Positions 1 to 7,796 of a stretch of 64,000 nt of DNA are shown in pieces. The DNA is from Micropruina sonneratiae (GTDB taxonomy: Bacteria > Actinomycetota > Actinomycetes > Propionibacteriales > Propionibacteriaceae). Made by a program: the position numbers and the translations under genes. Each line of letters opens with the position of its first letter. Position 1 is the first letter of the stretch. Below the pieces are notes generated by a model. It was not told the origin of the DNA, did no database searches, and saw only the letters and a program-made list of their open reading frames with translations. The stretch lies in the NCBI RefSeq assembly GCF_025972045.1, contig NZ_JAPDHX010000001.1, forward strand, positions 786,787 to 850,786, given 5' to 3'.

Positions 1-475
1 CGTTGAGGCAGCACGAGATCGGCTCGGCCAGCGACAGCTGCGCCGGCTCCAGGTGGGGGGCGGCCTTGACCAGCTGCCGGCGGGCCCGCGCCTCGCGCGG
101 AATCAGCATGTAGTCGGCCAGCCCGCCGTCGATGTCGTAGCCGACCAAATGGACGTCCTCGCACAGGTGCTCGGTGCCGCGCCGGCACGGCCCGCACACG
201 CCGCAGCACACCGATGGCGGCATGGCGACCAGGTCGCCCTCGGCGAACCCCTCGACGCCCTCGCCCACGGCGTCCACGTAGCCGGCAACCTCGTGACCCA
301 GCACCGCGCCCAGCCGGACGCCCTTGGACTTCTCGCCGCGCAGGATGCGAAGGTCGGTGCCGCACACGGTGTTGGCGCCGACCCTGATGCGCAGTTCGCC
401 GGGACCCGGTTCGGGGGTGGGCAGTTCGGTCAACTGGGCCGGCACCCCCGGGCCGGCGTAGGTGAAGCCGCGCAT
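1..475 (-). CDS. Zinc-dependent alcohol/polyol dehydrogenase (3' end cut by window edge)
   Basis: Medium-chain zinc dehydrogenase; only the first 158 or so residues are present. I read it from the reverse complement because no complete ORF exists here. The catalytic zinc ligands are visible as VCGTD (C38) and a GHE motif, and the structural zinc site is the four-cysteine cluster CCGVCGPCRRGTEHLC. The family oxidises alcohols or polyols with NAD(P). The Rossmann half lies outside the window, so cofactor and substrate cannot be judged. The ATG shares one base with the TGA of the upstream aldolase gene, so the two are cotranscribed and probably translationally coupled in one carbohydrate-breakdown operon. 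Confidence 0.85.
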   Translation of the reverse strand, partial: MRGFTYAGPGVPAQLTELPTPEPGPGELRIRVGANTVCGTDLRILRGEKSKGVRLGAVLGHEVAGYVDAVGEGVEGFAEGDLVAMPPSVCCGVCGPCRRGTEHLCEDVHLVGYDIDGGLADYMLIPREARARRQLVKAAPHLEPAQLSLAEPISCCLN

Positions 476-1260
476 CACTGCTCCCCGTGCACGATCTGGA
501 CCAGATCGCGGGTCGCGGCCACCGGGTCGGGGGTGTTCCACACGTTGCGGCCGAAGATCAGCCCGCGGGCGCCGGCCTCGATCGCGCCCTGCGCCGACCG
601 GATCACGTCGTCGCGGGCACCCTCTGCGCCGCCCAGGGTGAGCACTGGGATCGCGACCGAGTCGATGATCTCGCGCATGGTGGCCGGGTCGCCGGTGTAC
701 TCGGTCTTGATCGCGTCGGCACCGAGCTCGTAGGCCATCCGGCAGCCATGCTGCAGGGCCTCGGCGTTGTGCTTGTCGGTGTGCCTGGTGCCCCACAGGG
801 TGGCCTCGACGATCAGCGGCATGCCGACCCGGTGCGCCTCGACGGCGGCCCGGGCGACCTGCTGGACGTTGTCGGCGAAGGTGGTGCCCTCGGCCGGGCC
901 CAGGATCAGGTACATCACGATCGCACCGGCCCCCATGGCGTGTGCGTCGCTGGGGGACAGCATCACCTTGTAGTGCTCGCCCGAGTCGCGCTTCCAGTCG
1001 TCGTTGATGACGGTCCAGTCGGCGCGCAGCACCGGAACGGGCGCGCCGCGGTGGGCGAAGAGTTCGGCACCGGCGCGCAGCATTCCGGGCGCCAGCAGGA
1101 CGCCGTCGGGGCCGCCCTCGACGATCTTGGCCAGAACGTCGAGCGGTTTGCCGCTGGCGGCGGGCACCTTCAGGTTCGTGCCGTGGTCGTAGGCGGTGAT
1201 GAACGATCGCCCCGAGCCGGGCTGGAACAGCCGTCCGAGAGAGATCTGGGTTCCCGTCAT
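475..1260 (-). CDS. Class I fructose-bisphosphate aldolase / DeoC-LsrF family aldolase
   Basis: 261-residue (beta/alpha)8 aldolase of the archaeal-type class I FBA (FbaB/LsrF) family, cytoplasmic. Visible landmarks are AYDHG near the N-terminus, the Schiff-base lysine in DAIKTEYTGD, and the C-terminal phosphate loops LTLGGAEG and GLIFGRNV. The start at 1260 is set by a strong GAGGAGG ribosome-binding site; a longer reading frame upstream has no such site. The partner zinc dehydrogenase and the divergent DeoR regulator suggest breakdown of a specific sugar or polyol phosphate rather than central glycolysis. The substrate is not readable from sequence. Confidence 0.85.
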   Translation of the reverse strand: MTGTQISLGRLFQPGSGRSFITAYDHGTNLKVPAASGKPLDVLAKIVEGGPDGVLLAPGMLRAGAELFAHRGAPVPVLRADWTVINDDWKRDSGEHYKVMLSPSDAHAMGAGAIVMYLILGPAEGTTFADNVQQVARAAVEAHRVGMPLIVEATLWGTRHTDKHNAEALQHGCRMAYELGADAIKTEYTGDPATMREIIDSVAIPVLTLGGAEGARDDVIRSAQGAIEAGARGLIFGRNVWNTPDPVAATRDLVQIVHGEQ

Positions 1261-1299
1261 TGCTTCCTCCTCACCAGCTTCCATGCTGGTTTCTGCGGT

Positions 1300-1311
1300 T
1301 TCTTGCAAGAA
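1300..1311. promoter_or_regulatory. Perfect 12-bp palindrome upstream of the aldolase operon
   Basis: TTCTTGCAAGAA is fully self-complementary and lies about 40 bp upstream of the aldolase ATG in the gap between divergent genes. It could be an operator for the neighbouring DeoR protein or a second regulator such as a catabolite regulator. There is no direct evidence of binding. Confidence 0.35.
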
Positions 1312-1336
1312 GATTAGCGGCCCGGGTTGCAGGAGG

Positions 1337-1383
1337 CCAACTGGAATGCGAAAGTTGGCATAAAACAGCATCTCTGGCATTCT
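1337..1383 (+). promoter_or_regulatory. deoR promoter with overlapping inverted-repeat operator
   Basis: A -35 TTGGCA (1355-1360) is followed by a 17-bp spacer and a -10 CATTCT (1378-1383). The predicted start of transcription falls on the GTG of the regulator at 1390, so the mRNA is probably leaderless. An inverted repeat, CCAACT-N10-AGTTGG (1337-1358), covers the -35 and sits between the two divergent genes. It is a good candidate for DeoR autoregulation and control of the aldolase operon. Confidence 0.5.
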
Positions 1384-1389
1384 GGGTGC

Positions 1390-2196
1390 GTGAATCTGCA
1401 TGCTGAACCGGCGTCCCCTCCCACCGTGGGCGGTGCGGCCCTACCGGGCGCGCGGCGCTCGTTGGTCGCCGAATACGTCCGCACCCACGGCAGCGCGACG
1501 GTGGCCGAACTGGCGGAAGGGTTCGAGGTCTCTGCCGACACGGCGCGGCGCGATCTCGACCTGCTGGACGAGCAGGGCGTGGTACGGCGCACCCATGGCG
1601 GTGCGGTGGCGATCGCGACCCCTGCGGCCGACCTCGAGAGCGTGACCGAACGCGGCACCCGGCAACTGGCCGCCAAACGGGCGATCGGAGCGGTCGCGGC
1701 CCGGCTGGTGCGTGACGGTGAGACCGTGCTGCTCAACGGCGGCACCACGGCGGTGGCCGTCGCCCGGGCGCTGGGCACCCGCGACATCGCCCTGGTCACG
1801 TGTTCGCCCGCGGTGGCACAGGAGGTCGGCGAGACCGCGACCCGCGGGGTGTACCTGCTGGGTGGGCGCTACCACGCCGCGTTCGGCGTGGTGATCGGAC
1901 CGGTGCGGCTGCCGGGTGCGGTGGGCCTGCGGGCCGACCTGCTGATCACCGGGGCGGCCGGGATCTCCGCCGGCGGCATCAGCATCGCCAACATCGAAGA
2001 GGCGGAGATGCTCAGCGGCATGATCGAGGCCGCCGAGCGGGTGGTCGTGGTGGCCGACTCCACCAAGTTCGACCGGACGGCGTTTGCCCGGCTGGCCGGG
2101 CTCGAGCGGGTTGACGTGCTGGTCACCGACCGCCCGCCGGGCGAGGAGTTGGGACGTGCCCTGGACGACGCAGCGGTCGAGGTGATCATCGCCTGA
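1390..2196 (+). CDS. DeoR-family transcriptional regulator
   Basis: About 268 residues. It has an N-terminal DeoR helix-turn-helix (ATVAELAEGFEVSADTARRD, then a wing containing RTHGGA) and a C-terminal sugar-phosphate-sensing domain of the ISOCOT fold (LLNGGTTA, and ADSTKF near the C-terminus). Such proteins usually repress sugar-catabolic genes until a phosphorylated intermediate binds. The GTG at 1390 was chosen because a -10 hexamer ends seven bases before it; a longer frame from 1327 would run through that promoter. It is divergent from the aldolase/dehydrogenase pair, which it most likely regulates. Confidence 0.85.
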   Translation: MNLHAEPASPPTVGGAALPGARRSLVAEYVRTHGSATVAELAEGFEVSADTARRDLDLLDEQGVVRRTHGGAVAIATPAADLESVTERGTRQLAAKRAIGAVAARLVRDGETVLLNGGTTAVAVARALGTRDIALVTCSPAVAQEVGETATRGVYLLGGRYHAAFGVVIGPVRLPGAVGLRADLLITGAAGISAGGISIANIEEAEMLSGMIEAAERVVVVADSTKFDRTAFARLAGLERVDVLVTDRPPGEELGRALDDAAVEVIIA

Positions 2197-2214
2197 GGGC
2201 ACCCGATGGTGCGG

Positions 2215-2297
2215 TGCCGAGGAGGGGAGTCGAACCCCTATGCCCTTGCGGGCAGACGGGTTTGAGCCGTCCGCGTATGCCATTCCGCCACCCCGGC
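2215..2297 (-). tRNA. tRNA-Leu (anticodon CAA)
   Basis: The reverse complement folds as a class II tRNA. The acceptor stem is GCCGGGG with CCTCGGC (one G-U). The D stem is GCG/CGC, the anticodon stem GACGG/CCGTC with loop CTCAAAC (anticodon CAA), the variable arm TGCCC-GCAA-GGGCA, and the T arm AGGGG-TTCGACT-CCCCT. The discriminator base is A. CCA is not encoded: the next bases are CCG. It reads UUG leucine codons. Confidence 0.95.
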
Positions 2298-2401
2298 TGG
2301 AGCCATACGATCATGCCACATTCTGGCCAGCACCGCTTGTCGGAGTAAGGTGCTCCCAGAGCCATGCGACACCCCCACCCCACGACAGAAGAGTGCAGAC
2401 A

Positions 2402-3019
2402 ATGACGTCCGAAGACGAGACCACCACCGGTCGCGCCCGAGTCCTGGTTGCCGAGGACGAGGCGCTGATCCGTCTCGACCTGGTCGAACTGTTGACCGCC
2501 GAGGGCTACGAGGTCGTCGGCGAGGCCGGTGATGGCGAACAGGCCCTCGCCATGGCCCGGGAACTCGAGCCCGACCTGGTGGTGATGGACGTCAAGATGC
2601 CCAAGATGGACGGCATCTCTGCCGCCTCGGTGATCGCCGAGGAGCGGATCGCCCCCGTGGTCATGCTGACCGCCTTCTCGCAGCGCGAACTGGTCGAGCG
2701 GGCTCGTGAGGCCGGCGCGATGGCGTACGTCGTGAAGCCCTTCGACGCCTCCGACGTGGTGCCCGCCATCGAGGTGGCGATGGCCCGGCACGCAGAACTC
2801 AAGGCGCTCGAGGACGAGATCGACGACCTGACCGAACGGTTCGAGTCGCGCAAGCTCGTCGAGCAGGCCAAGGGCCTGCTGATGGAGGGCCTCGGGCTGA
2901 CCGAGCCTGAAGCCTTCCGCTGGATCCAGAAGACCGCCATGGACCTGCGCAAGTCGATGCGTGAGGTCGCCGAAGGGGTCATCGACCACGCCAAGGCGGG
3001 CAAGAAGCCCCGCCGCTGA
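2402..3019 (+). CDS. pdtaR: ANTAR-domain response regulator PdtaR
   Basis: 205 residues. It has an N-terminal receiver domain with acidic pocket E18-D19, phosphoacceptor D63 in VVMDVKMPKMDG, and the conserved lysine in VVKPFD. A coiled linker and a C-terminal ANTAR RNA-binding domain (LVEQAKGLLMEGLGLTEPEA) follow. Phosphorylated by the kinase PdtaS, members bind paired-hexaloop RNA structures and work as antiterminators. The start is the ATG at 2402; the upstream extension would overlap the tRNA. The gene lies just upstream of the polA region, as Rv1626 does relative to polA (Rv1629) in M. tuberculosis. No pdtaS is in the window. Confidence 0.93.
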   Translation: MTSEDETTTGRARVLVAEDEALIRLDLVELLTAEGYEVVGEAGDGEQALAMARELEPDLVVMDVKMPKMDGISAASVIAEERIAPVVMLTAFSQRELVERAREAGAMAYVVKPFDASDVVPAIEVAMARHAELKALEDEIDDLTERFESRKLVEQAKGLLMEGLGLTEPEAFRWIQKTAMDLRKSMREVAEGVIDHAKAGKKPRR

Positions 3020-3021
3020 AC

Positions 3022-3780
3022 TCAGCCGTTCACCGTCTCGGCAACGACGGCGGTGGCGTCCAACGCGTCGTCGGTGTGCACCCGCACCCGCAGCCCCGCG
3101 GCGCCGAGCAGCGCGGTCGCCGCCTCCACCTGAGCGGGGGCCACCTCGATCAGCAGTCGCCCACCGGGTGCCAGCCAGTCGGCCGCCTCGGCGCCGATCC
3201 GCCGGTGCACCGCCAGGCCGTCCAGTCCGCCGTCCAGGGCGCTCAGCGGTTCGTGGTCCCGCGCCTCGGCGGGCATGAACGCGATGTCGTCGCTGGGCAC
3301 GTAGGGCGCGTTCGCGACAATCGCCCGCACGCCACCCTGCAGGCGCCGGGGAAGCGCGTCGAAGAGATCGCCCGTCCACACCGACGACGTGGGCAGGTTC
3401 AGCCGCGCGCAGGCCACCGCGGCCGGATCGCGATCGGCGGCATGCAGGTCGAGGCCGGGCACCCGCTGCGCCAGCGCAGCGGCCAGCGCTCCGCTGCCGC
3501 AGCACAGGTCCACCACGACGTCGCCGGGCCGCAGCCCCTCGGCTGCGAGCCGGACCAGGAGCTCGGAGCGGCGCCGCGGCACGAACACCCCCGGCCGCAC
3601 GGTGATCCGCAGGCCGTCGAAGGCCGCCCAGCCGAGCACCTGCTCCAACGGCTCGCCGGCGAGCCGCCGTCCCAGCAGCGGTTCCACCGGGCCGGGGGCG
3701 TTGGACAGCAGCGCCGCTTCGTCCTCGGCGAAGACGCACCCGGCGGCGCGCAGCGCCGCGATCAGCCGGTCAGGAGTCAC
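3022..3780 (-). CDS. PrmC/HemK-related putative protein N5-glutamine methyltransferase
   Basis: 252 residues. It has an N-terminal helical cap and a Rossmann methyltransferase domain with SAM motif VVDLCCGSGALAAAL and an NAPY motif (NAPYVPSDDIA) where true PrmC has NPPY. This combination fits the actinobacterial PrmC paralogue family rather than the release-factor methyltransferase normally found next to prfA; its target is unknown. The start overlaps the end of the hotdog gene by 11 bp on the same strand, so the two are cotranscribed. It converges on pdtaR with only two bases between the stops. Confidence 0.8.
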   Translation of the reverse strand: MTPDRLIAALRAAGCVFAEDEAALLSNAPGPVEPLLGRRLAGEPLEQVLGWAAFDGLRITVRPGVFVPRRRSELLVRLAAEGLRPGDVVVDLCCGSGALAAALAQRVPGLDLHAADRDPAAVACARLNLPTSSVWTGDLFDALPRRLQGGVRAIVANAPYVPSDDIAFMPAEARDHEPLSALDGGLDGLAVHRRIGAEAADWLAPGGRLLIEVAPAQVEAATALLGAAGLRVRVHTDDALDATAVVAETVNG

Positions 3781-4198
3781 GGCGCTTGGGTCGCTGCAAC
3801 GCGCAGGTGACCCGGGCGGTGCACAGCCGCTCGCCGTCGTCGTTGGTCAGCACCACATCCCAGGTGCCCAGCCTGCCCCCCACGAACAGGGCGGTGGCTA
3901 CGCCGTTCACCCAGCCCTCACGGATCGAGCGGTGATGGGTGGCGTTGATGTCGACCCCGAAGATCGCCCCACCCTGGCCCACCTCGGCGAAGGCCGCCAT
4001 CGACGCCAGCGTCTCGGCCAGCACGCAGGACGCCCCCCCGTGCCAGTACCCGAAGGGCTGGGTGTTGCCCTCGACGGGCATTCGCCCCGCGGTTCGGGTG
4101 GCGGACAGCTCGAACAGCTCGATGCCCATCTTGTCATCGAGTGCGCTGTGGACGCCGGTGGCCCAGTCGGGAAGGCTCATGGGGTCACGATTCCACAT
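3770..4198 (-). CDS. Hotdog-fold thioesterase (PaaI-like)
   Basis: 142 residues, a single hotdog domain with the PaaI-type helix region FGYWHGGASCVLAETLAS and the strand pattern GAIFGVDINATHHRSIREG. It probably hydrolyses an acyl-CoA thioester. The annotated ATG is at 4198; an internal ATG at 4180 (MSLPDW) is equally possible because neither has a clear ribosome-binding site. It is divergent from polA and overlaps the PrmC-like gene downstream. Confidence 0.82.
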   Translation of the reverse strand: MWNRDPMSLPDWATGVHSALDDKMGIELFELSATRTAGRMPVEGNTQPFGYWHGGASCVLAETLASMAAFAEVGQGGAIFGVDINATHHRSIREGWVNGVATALFVGGRLGTWDVVLTNDDGERLCTARVTCALQRPKRRDS

Positions 4199-4263
4199 CG
4201 GAGGGCGCCGTCCGCAACCCCCGCTGCAGGGTCGCCGGCCAGGTCAATGTCGGTGCGCTCCGC

Positions 4264-4269
4264 TACCCT
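4264..4269 (+). promoter_or_regulatory. polA -10 hexamer (leaderless start)
   Basis: TACCCT ends seven bases before the polA GTG at 4277, the spacing expected if transcription begins at the start codon. There is no ribosome-binding site upstream of the GTG. The -35 is weak. Confidence 0.4.
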
Positions 4270-4276
4270 CGCTCAG

Positions 4277-6958
4277 GTGAGTGACGAGCCGGGAACGCTG
4301 CTGCTGATCGACGGCCATTCGGTTGCCTATCGGGCCTTCTTCGCGCTGCCGGTGGAGAACTTCTCCACGACCACCGGACAGCACACCAACGCCGTCTACG
4401 GCTTCACCTCGATGCTGATCAACGTGTTGCGCGACGAGCAGCCGACCCATCTGGCCGTCGCGTTCGACGTGTCCCGGCAGACCTTCCGCAGCCAGCTCTA
4501 CACCGAGTACAAGGCCAACCGCTCCAAGTCGCCGGCCGAGTTCACCGGTCAGGTCGCGCTGATCAAGGAGGTGCTGGACGCACTCAACGTCACCCATGTT
4601 GAGCTCGACGGCTTCGAGGCGGACGACATCATCGGCACCCTGGCCACGCAGGCGTCCGCCCAGGGCATGAAGGTGCTGATCTGCACCGGCGACCGCGACA
4701 CCTTCCAGCTGGTCAGCTCCGACGTCACGGTGCTGTACCCGCGCAAGGGCGTCTCCGACCTCGCCCGGATGACCCCCGAGGCCGTCGAGGAGAGGTACTT
4801 CGTGCCGCCGGCCAAGTACCCCGAACTGGCGGCGCTGGTGGGCGAGACGTCCGACAACCTGCCCGGCGTGCCGGGGGTGGGGCCCAAGACCGCCGCCAAG
4901 TGGATCGCCACCTACGACGGGCTGGAGAACATCGTCCGGCGCGCCGATGAGATCCCCGGCAAGGCGGGCGAGTCGTTCCGCGCCCATCTCGACGACGTGG
5001 TCCGCAACCGTGAGGTGAACGCGCTGGTCTGCGACCTCGAGCTGCCGGTGACGGTGTCCGAGCTGGAGCGGCGTGACTGGAACCGCGAGGCCGTGCACAC
5101 CGTTTTCGACGGCCTCGAGTTCAGGGTGCTGCGCGACCGGCTGATCGAAACCCTTCCCGCCGAGCAGACGGCTCCCACCGGTGGCTTCGAGGTGGTCGGC
5201 GACGTGCTCGAGCCGGGGGCCCTGGGCGACTGGCTCAGCACGCACGGACGCGGCGAGCTGACGGGCCTCGACGTCACCGGCCAGTGGCGGGCGGGGACGG
5301 GCGACGTCACCGGGTTGGCGCTGGCCGCCGCCGACGGCGCCGCGTGCTGGGTCGACGTGGCAGAACTCACCGCGACCGACGACGCGGCGTTGGCGTCCTG
5401 GCTGGCCGAGCCGGGCGTCAGGAAGGCGCTGCACGACGCGAAGGGTCCGCTGCTGGCGATCTGGGCCCGCGGCTGGGAGCTGAACGGGCTGGCCAGCGAC
5501 ACCCAGCTGGCCGCCTACCTGCTGCGGCCCGACCAGCGGGTCTACGACCTGGGCGACCTGACCGCCAGGCACCTCAAGCGCGAACTGAGCGCCGAGGGTC
5601 CGGCGGCGGCGCCGAGGGACCAACTGGCTCTCGACTTCGACGATCCGGACGAGGGCCAGGACTCGATGATCCGCGCCCGCGCCGTGATCGATCTGGCCAG
5701 GGCGCTGACCGACGAGCTCGACGAGCGCGGCGAGGCCACCCTGCTGGCCGAGGTCGAACTGCCGCTGCTGCGCACGCTGGCGACGATGGAGCGCGACGGT
5801 ATCGCCGTCGACGCCGAGTATCTCGACGGTCTCTACCGCGACTTCGACACCGCGGTGCGAGCGGCCGAGTCGGACGCCTTCGGCGTGCTCGGCCGCCCGA
5901 TCAACCTGGGTTCGCCCAAACAACTCCAGGAGGTGTTGTTCGACGAGCTGAAGATGCCCAAGACCCGGCGCACCAAGACCGGCTGGACGACCGACGCCGA
6001 GTCGCTGGAGAGCCTGTACGCCAAGACGGAGCATCCGTTCCTGGCCCATCTGCTGCGGCACCGCGACCAGATCCGGCTGCGCCAGACGGTCGAGGGGCTG
6101 CAGAAGTCGATCGCCGACGACGGCCGGGTGCACACCACCTACATCCAGACCATCGCCGCCACCGGCCGGCTCAGTTCGACCGACCCGAACCTGCAGAACA
6201 TCCCGATCCGGACCGAAGAGGGCCGGCGCATCCGCCGCGCCTTCGTGGTCGGCGCCGGGTACGAACGGCTGATGACCGCCGACTACAGCCAGATCGAGAT
6301 GCGGATCATGGCCCACGCCTCGGCCGACGCGGGCTTGATCGAGGCGTTCCATTCCGGTGAGGACTTCCACACGGTGATGGCCTCGCGGGTGTTCTCCGTC
6401 GGGCCCGACGAGGTCGACCAGCGGATGCGGGCCAGGATCAAGGCGATGAACTACGGGCTGGCCTACGGGCTGAGCGCCTACGGGCTGTCGCAGCAGCTGA
6501 AGATCGAGGTCTCCGAGGCCAAGGGCCTGATGGAGGAATACTTCGAGCGGTTCGGCAACGTCCGCGACTACCTGCGCGAGGTCGTCCGGACGGCGGGCCG
6601 CACCGGCTACACCGAGACGCTGCTGGGCCGCCGCCGCTACCTGCCCGACCTCACCTCATCGAACCGTCAGCGCCGTGAGATGGCCGAGCGGATGGCGCTG
6701 AACGCACCCATCCAGGGCTCCGCGGCCGACATCATCAAGGTCGCCATGCTCGACGTCGAATCGGCGCTGGCCGAGCGTGGGCTGAGTTCACGCATGCTGC
6801 TGCAGGTGCACGACGAACTCGTCTTCGAGGTCGCGCCGGGTGAGGCCGACGAACTGGACGCCCTGGTCAGGGACAAGATGGGTCACGCCGTCGACCTGGC
6901 GGTGCCGCTGGAGGTCTCGGTCGGCACCGGCCGGTCGTGGCACGACGCGGCGCACTAG
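4277..6958 (+). CDS. polA: DNA polymerase I
   Basis: 893 residues. It has an N-terminal 5'-3' exonuclease (LLLIDGHSVAYRAFFA; DGFEADDIIGTLA; GVPGVGPKTAAKW helix-hairpin-helix), a central exonuclease-like domain, and a C-terminal family A polymerase. The polymerase shows motif A DYSQIEMRIMAH, O-helix RARIKAMNYGLAYG and motif C VHDELVFE. The central domain reads LTGLDVTGQ where a proofreading enzyme has the DxE metal ligands, so 3'-5' editing is probably absent, as is usual in actinobacteria. It fills gaps in excision repair and removes Okazaki primers. The start is the GTG at 4277; the frame is open well upstream through shadow sequence. Confidence 0.97.
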   Translation: MSDEPGTLLLIDGHSVAYRAFFALPVENFSTTTGQHTNAVYGFTSMLINVLRDEQPTHLAVAFDVSRQTFRSQLYTEYKANRSKSPAEFTGQVALIKEVLDALNVTHVELDGFEADDIIGTLATQASAQGMKVLICTGDRDTFQLVSSDVTVLYPRKGVSDLARMTPEAVEERYFVPPAKYPELAALVGETSDNLPGVPGVGPKTAAKWIATYDGLENIVRRADEIPGKAGESFRAHLDDVVRNREVNALVCDLELPVTVSELERRDWNREAVHTVFDGLEFRVLRDRLIETLPAEQTAPTGGFEVVGDVLEPGALGDWLSTHGRGELTGLDVTGQWRAGTGDVTGLALAAADGAACWVDVAELTATDDAALASWLAEPGVRKALHDAKGPLLAIWARGWELNGLASDTQLAAYLLRPDQRVYDLGDLTARHLKRELSAEGPAAAPRDQLALDFDDPDEGQDSMIRARAVIDLARALTDELDERGEATLLAEVELPLLRTLATMERDGIAVDAEYLDGLYRDFDTAVRAAESDAFGVLGRPINLGSPKQLQEVLFDELKMPKTRRTKTGWTTDAESLESLYAKTEHPFLAHLLRHRDQIRLRQTVEGLQKSIADDGRVHTTYIQTIAATGRLSSTDPNLQNIPIRTEEGRRIRRAFVVGAGYERLMTADYSQIEMRIMAHASADAGLIEAFHSGEDFHTVMASRVFSVGPDEVDQRMRARIKAMNYGLAYGLSAYGLSQQLKIEVSEAKGLMEEYFERFGNVRDYLREVVRTAGRTGYTETLLGRRRYLPDLTSSNRQRREMAERMALNAPIQGSAADIIKVAMLDVESALAERGLSSRMLLQVHDELVFEVAPGEADELDALVRDKMGHAVDLAVPLEVSVGTGRSWHDAAH

Positions 6959-6986
6959 GCCGGCCCCGCGTCGTCACCGGCCGGTC

Positions 6987-7553
6987 TCAGCGGATCGTGG
7001 CGAGCACCTCGTTGCGCTCGTGGCCGTCCTCGGTCCAGGTGCCCTCGAGGATGCCCAGCGGAATGGCGGTGTGGTTGTGTGCGCCGTCCAGCACCCGGAT
7101 GAGCCGTGCCGCCTGCATCGCGGCGTTGGAAACGGCGGTGATGCCGCTGCCGAGCACGCTCATCGACTTCTCCCCCTGGGAGAGGTCGGCCTCGTTGTCG
7201 GCCTCATGGATGACGCGGATCAGTTCGGCCACGTACACCGGGTCGCCGACGGCGTCGTAGACGTAGCGGGTACCCAGCACGGAATGCTCCAGGGTGCCGA
7301 TCAGGTACGAACCGGCGTCCTCGAGCGGCTCGGCGCGGTAGGTGAGCGGCACCTGGTAGGTCAGCCCGCCCGAGCGGACGAGCAGGGTCTCGATGCCGAC
7401 CTCGCCGTCGGGGTCGACGAAGCGGTAGGCGCCGACCCGCTCGGGGTCGTGCGCGTCCCCCTCGAACCAGGGCTGGGACGGCAGCCACTGCGCCAACAAC
7501 TCGAGCTTGGTGGGCTTCAGCTCCGCGTGGTGGACGGTTGCGGTTCCGCTCAT
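6987..7553 (-). CDS. Maltokinase N-terminal cap-like domain protein
   Basis: 188 residues. The N-terminal stretch (LELLAQWLPSQPWFEGD) and following beta-rich part match the cap domain found at the N-terminus of maltokinase, here standing alone without the kinase. The internal repeat of a glycine-rich strand (GSYLIGTLEHSVLGTRYVYD) fits a small barrel. No catalytic function is known for stand-alone versions. The start at 7553 is supported by an AGAGGAGG ribosome-binding site. It converges with polA and is divergent from the sulfate operon. Confidence 0.75.
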   Translation of the reverse strand: MSGTATVHHAELKPTKLELLAQWLPSQPWFEGDAHDPERVGAYRFVDPDGEVGIETLLVRSGGLTYQVPLTYRAEPLEDAGSYLIGTLEHSVLGTRYVYDAVGDPVYVAELIRVIHEADNEADLSQGEKSMSVLGSGITAVSNAAMQAARLIRVLDGAHNHTAIPLGILEGTWTEDGHERNEVLATIR

Positions 7554-7680
7554 CTGGGGTTCCTCCTCTGGGCTCGGCCCCCACGCTAGTGCCAGCCGAC
7601 CGGCCGGCGGGAGCGGCCCGGGGGATTCGCCCATCAGGCTGCGGCCGCGGATCCGGATGCTGAGACACGCCGCGCGGGGT

Positions 7681-7710
7681 TTGACGGCTTGCCCGCTCAT
7701 GCGATTAAAT
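7681..7710 (+). promoter_or_regulatory. Promoter of the sulfate-transport operon
   Basis: A -35 TTGACG (7681-7686), 18-bp spacer and -10 TTAAAT (7705-7710) give a predicted start near 7717, leaving an approximately 80-nt untranslated leader before the ATG at 7797. The AT-rich patch stands out from its surroundings. Confidence 0.55.
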
Positions 7711-7728
7711 CCTATCACTCCCATAGGA
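7710..7728. promoter_or_regulatory. Inverted-repeat operator candidate for the sulfate operon
   Basis: TCCTAT-N7-ATAGGA is a perfect dyad directly downstream of, and touching, the -10 element. An activated or repressed promoter of this kind fits the Rrf2-family regulator encoded at the end of the same operon (11700). Binding is inferred, not shown. Confidence 0.5.
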
Positions 7729-7748
7729 GTTACCTGAATAACCATTTC

Positions 7749-7766
7749 GGTCGAACCGTTTCGACC
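7749..7766 (+). other. Hairpin in the 5' leader of the sulfate operon
   Basis: GGTCGAA-CCGT-TTCGACC is a perfect 7-bp stem with a 4-base loop, 30 bases upstream of the first ATG. It could be an mRNA-stability hairpin or a second operator. It is not followed by a T tract, so it is not a typical terminator. Confidence 0.35.
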
Positions 7767-7796
7767 AGGCCGCCGGGCCGTTCCCAAGGAGTTCCC

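Noticed and set aside
3389-4276. Long upstream extension of the polA frame (about 296 codons)
   Set aside because: It is antisense to two convincing genes, has no ribosome site, and homology begins at the GTG at 4277.
4244-6370. 708-codon minus-strand frame inside polA
   Set aside because: High-GC antisense shadow; rich in Gly, Val, Gln, His and Arg with no family motif.
7657-7737. 26-codon frame before the sulfate operon as a second leader peptide
   Set aside because: It contains only one Cys codon, begins upstream of the predicted promoter, and has no ribosome site.
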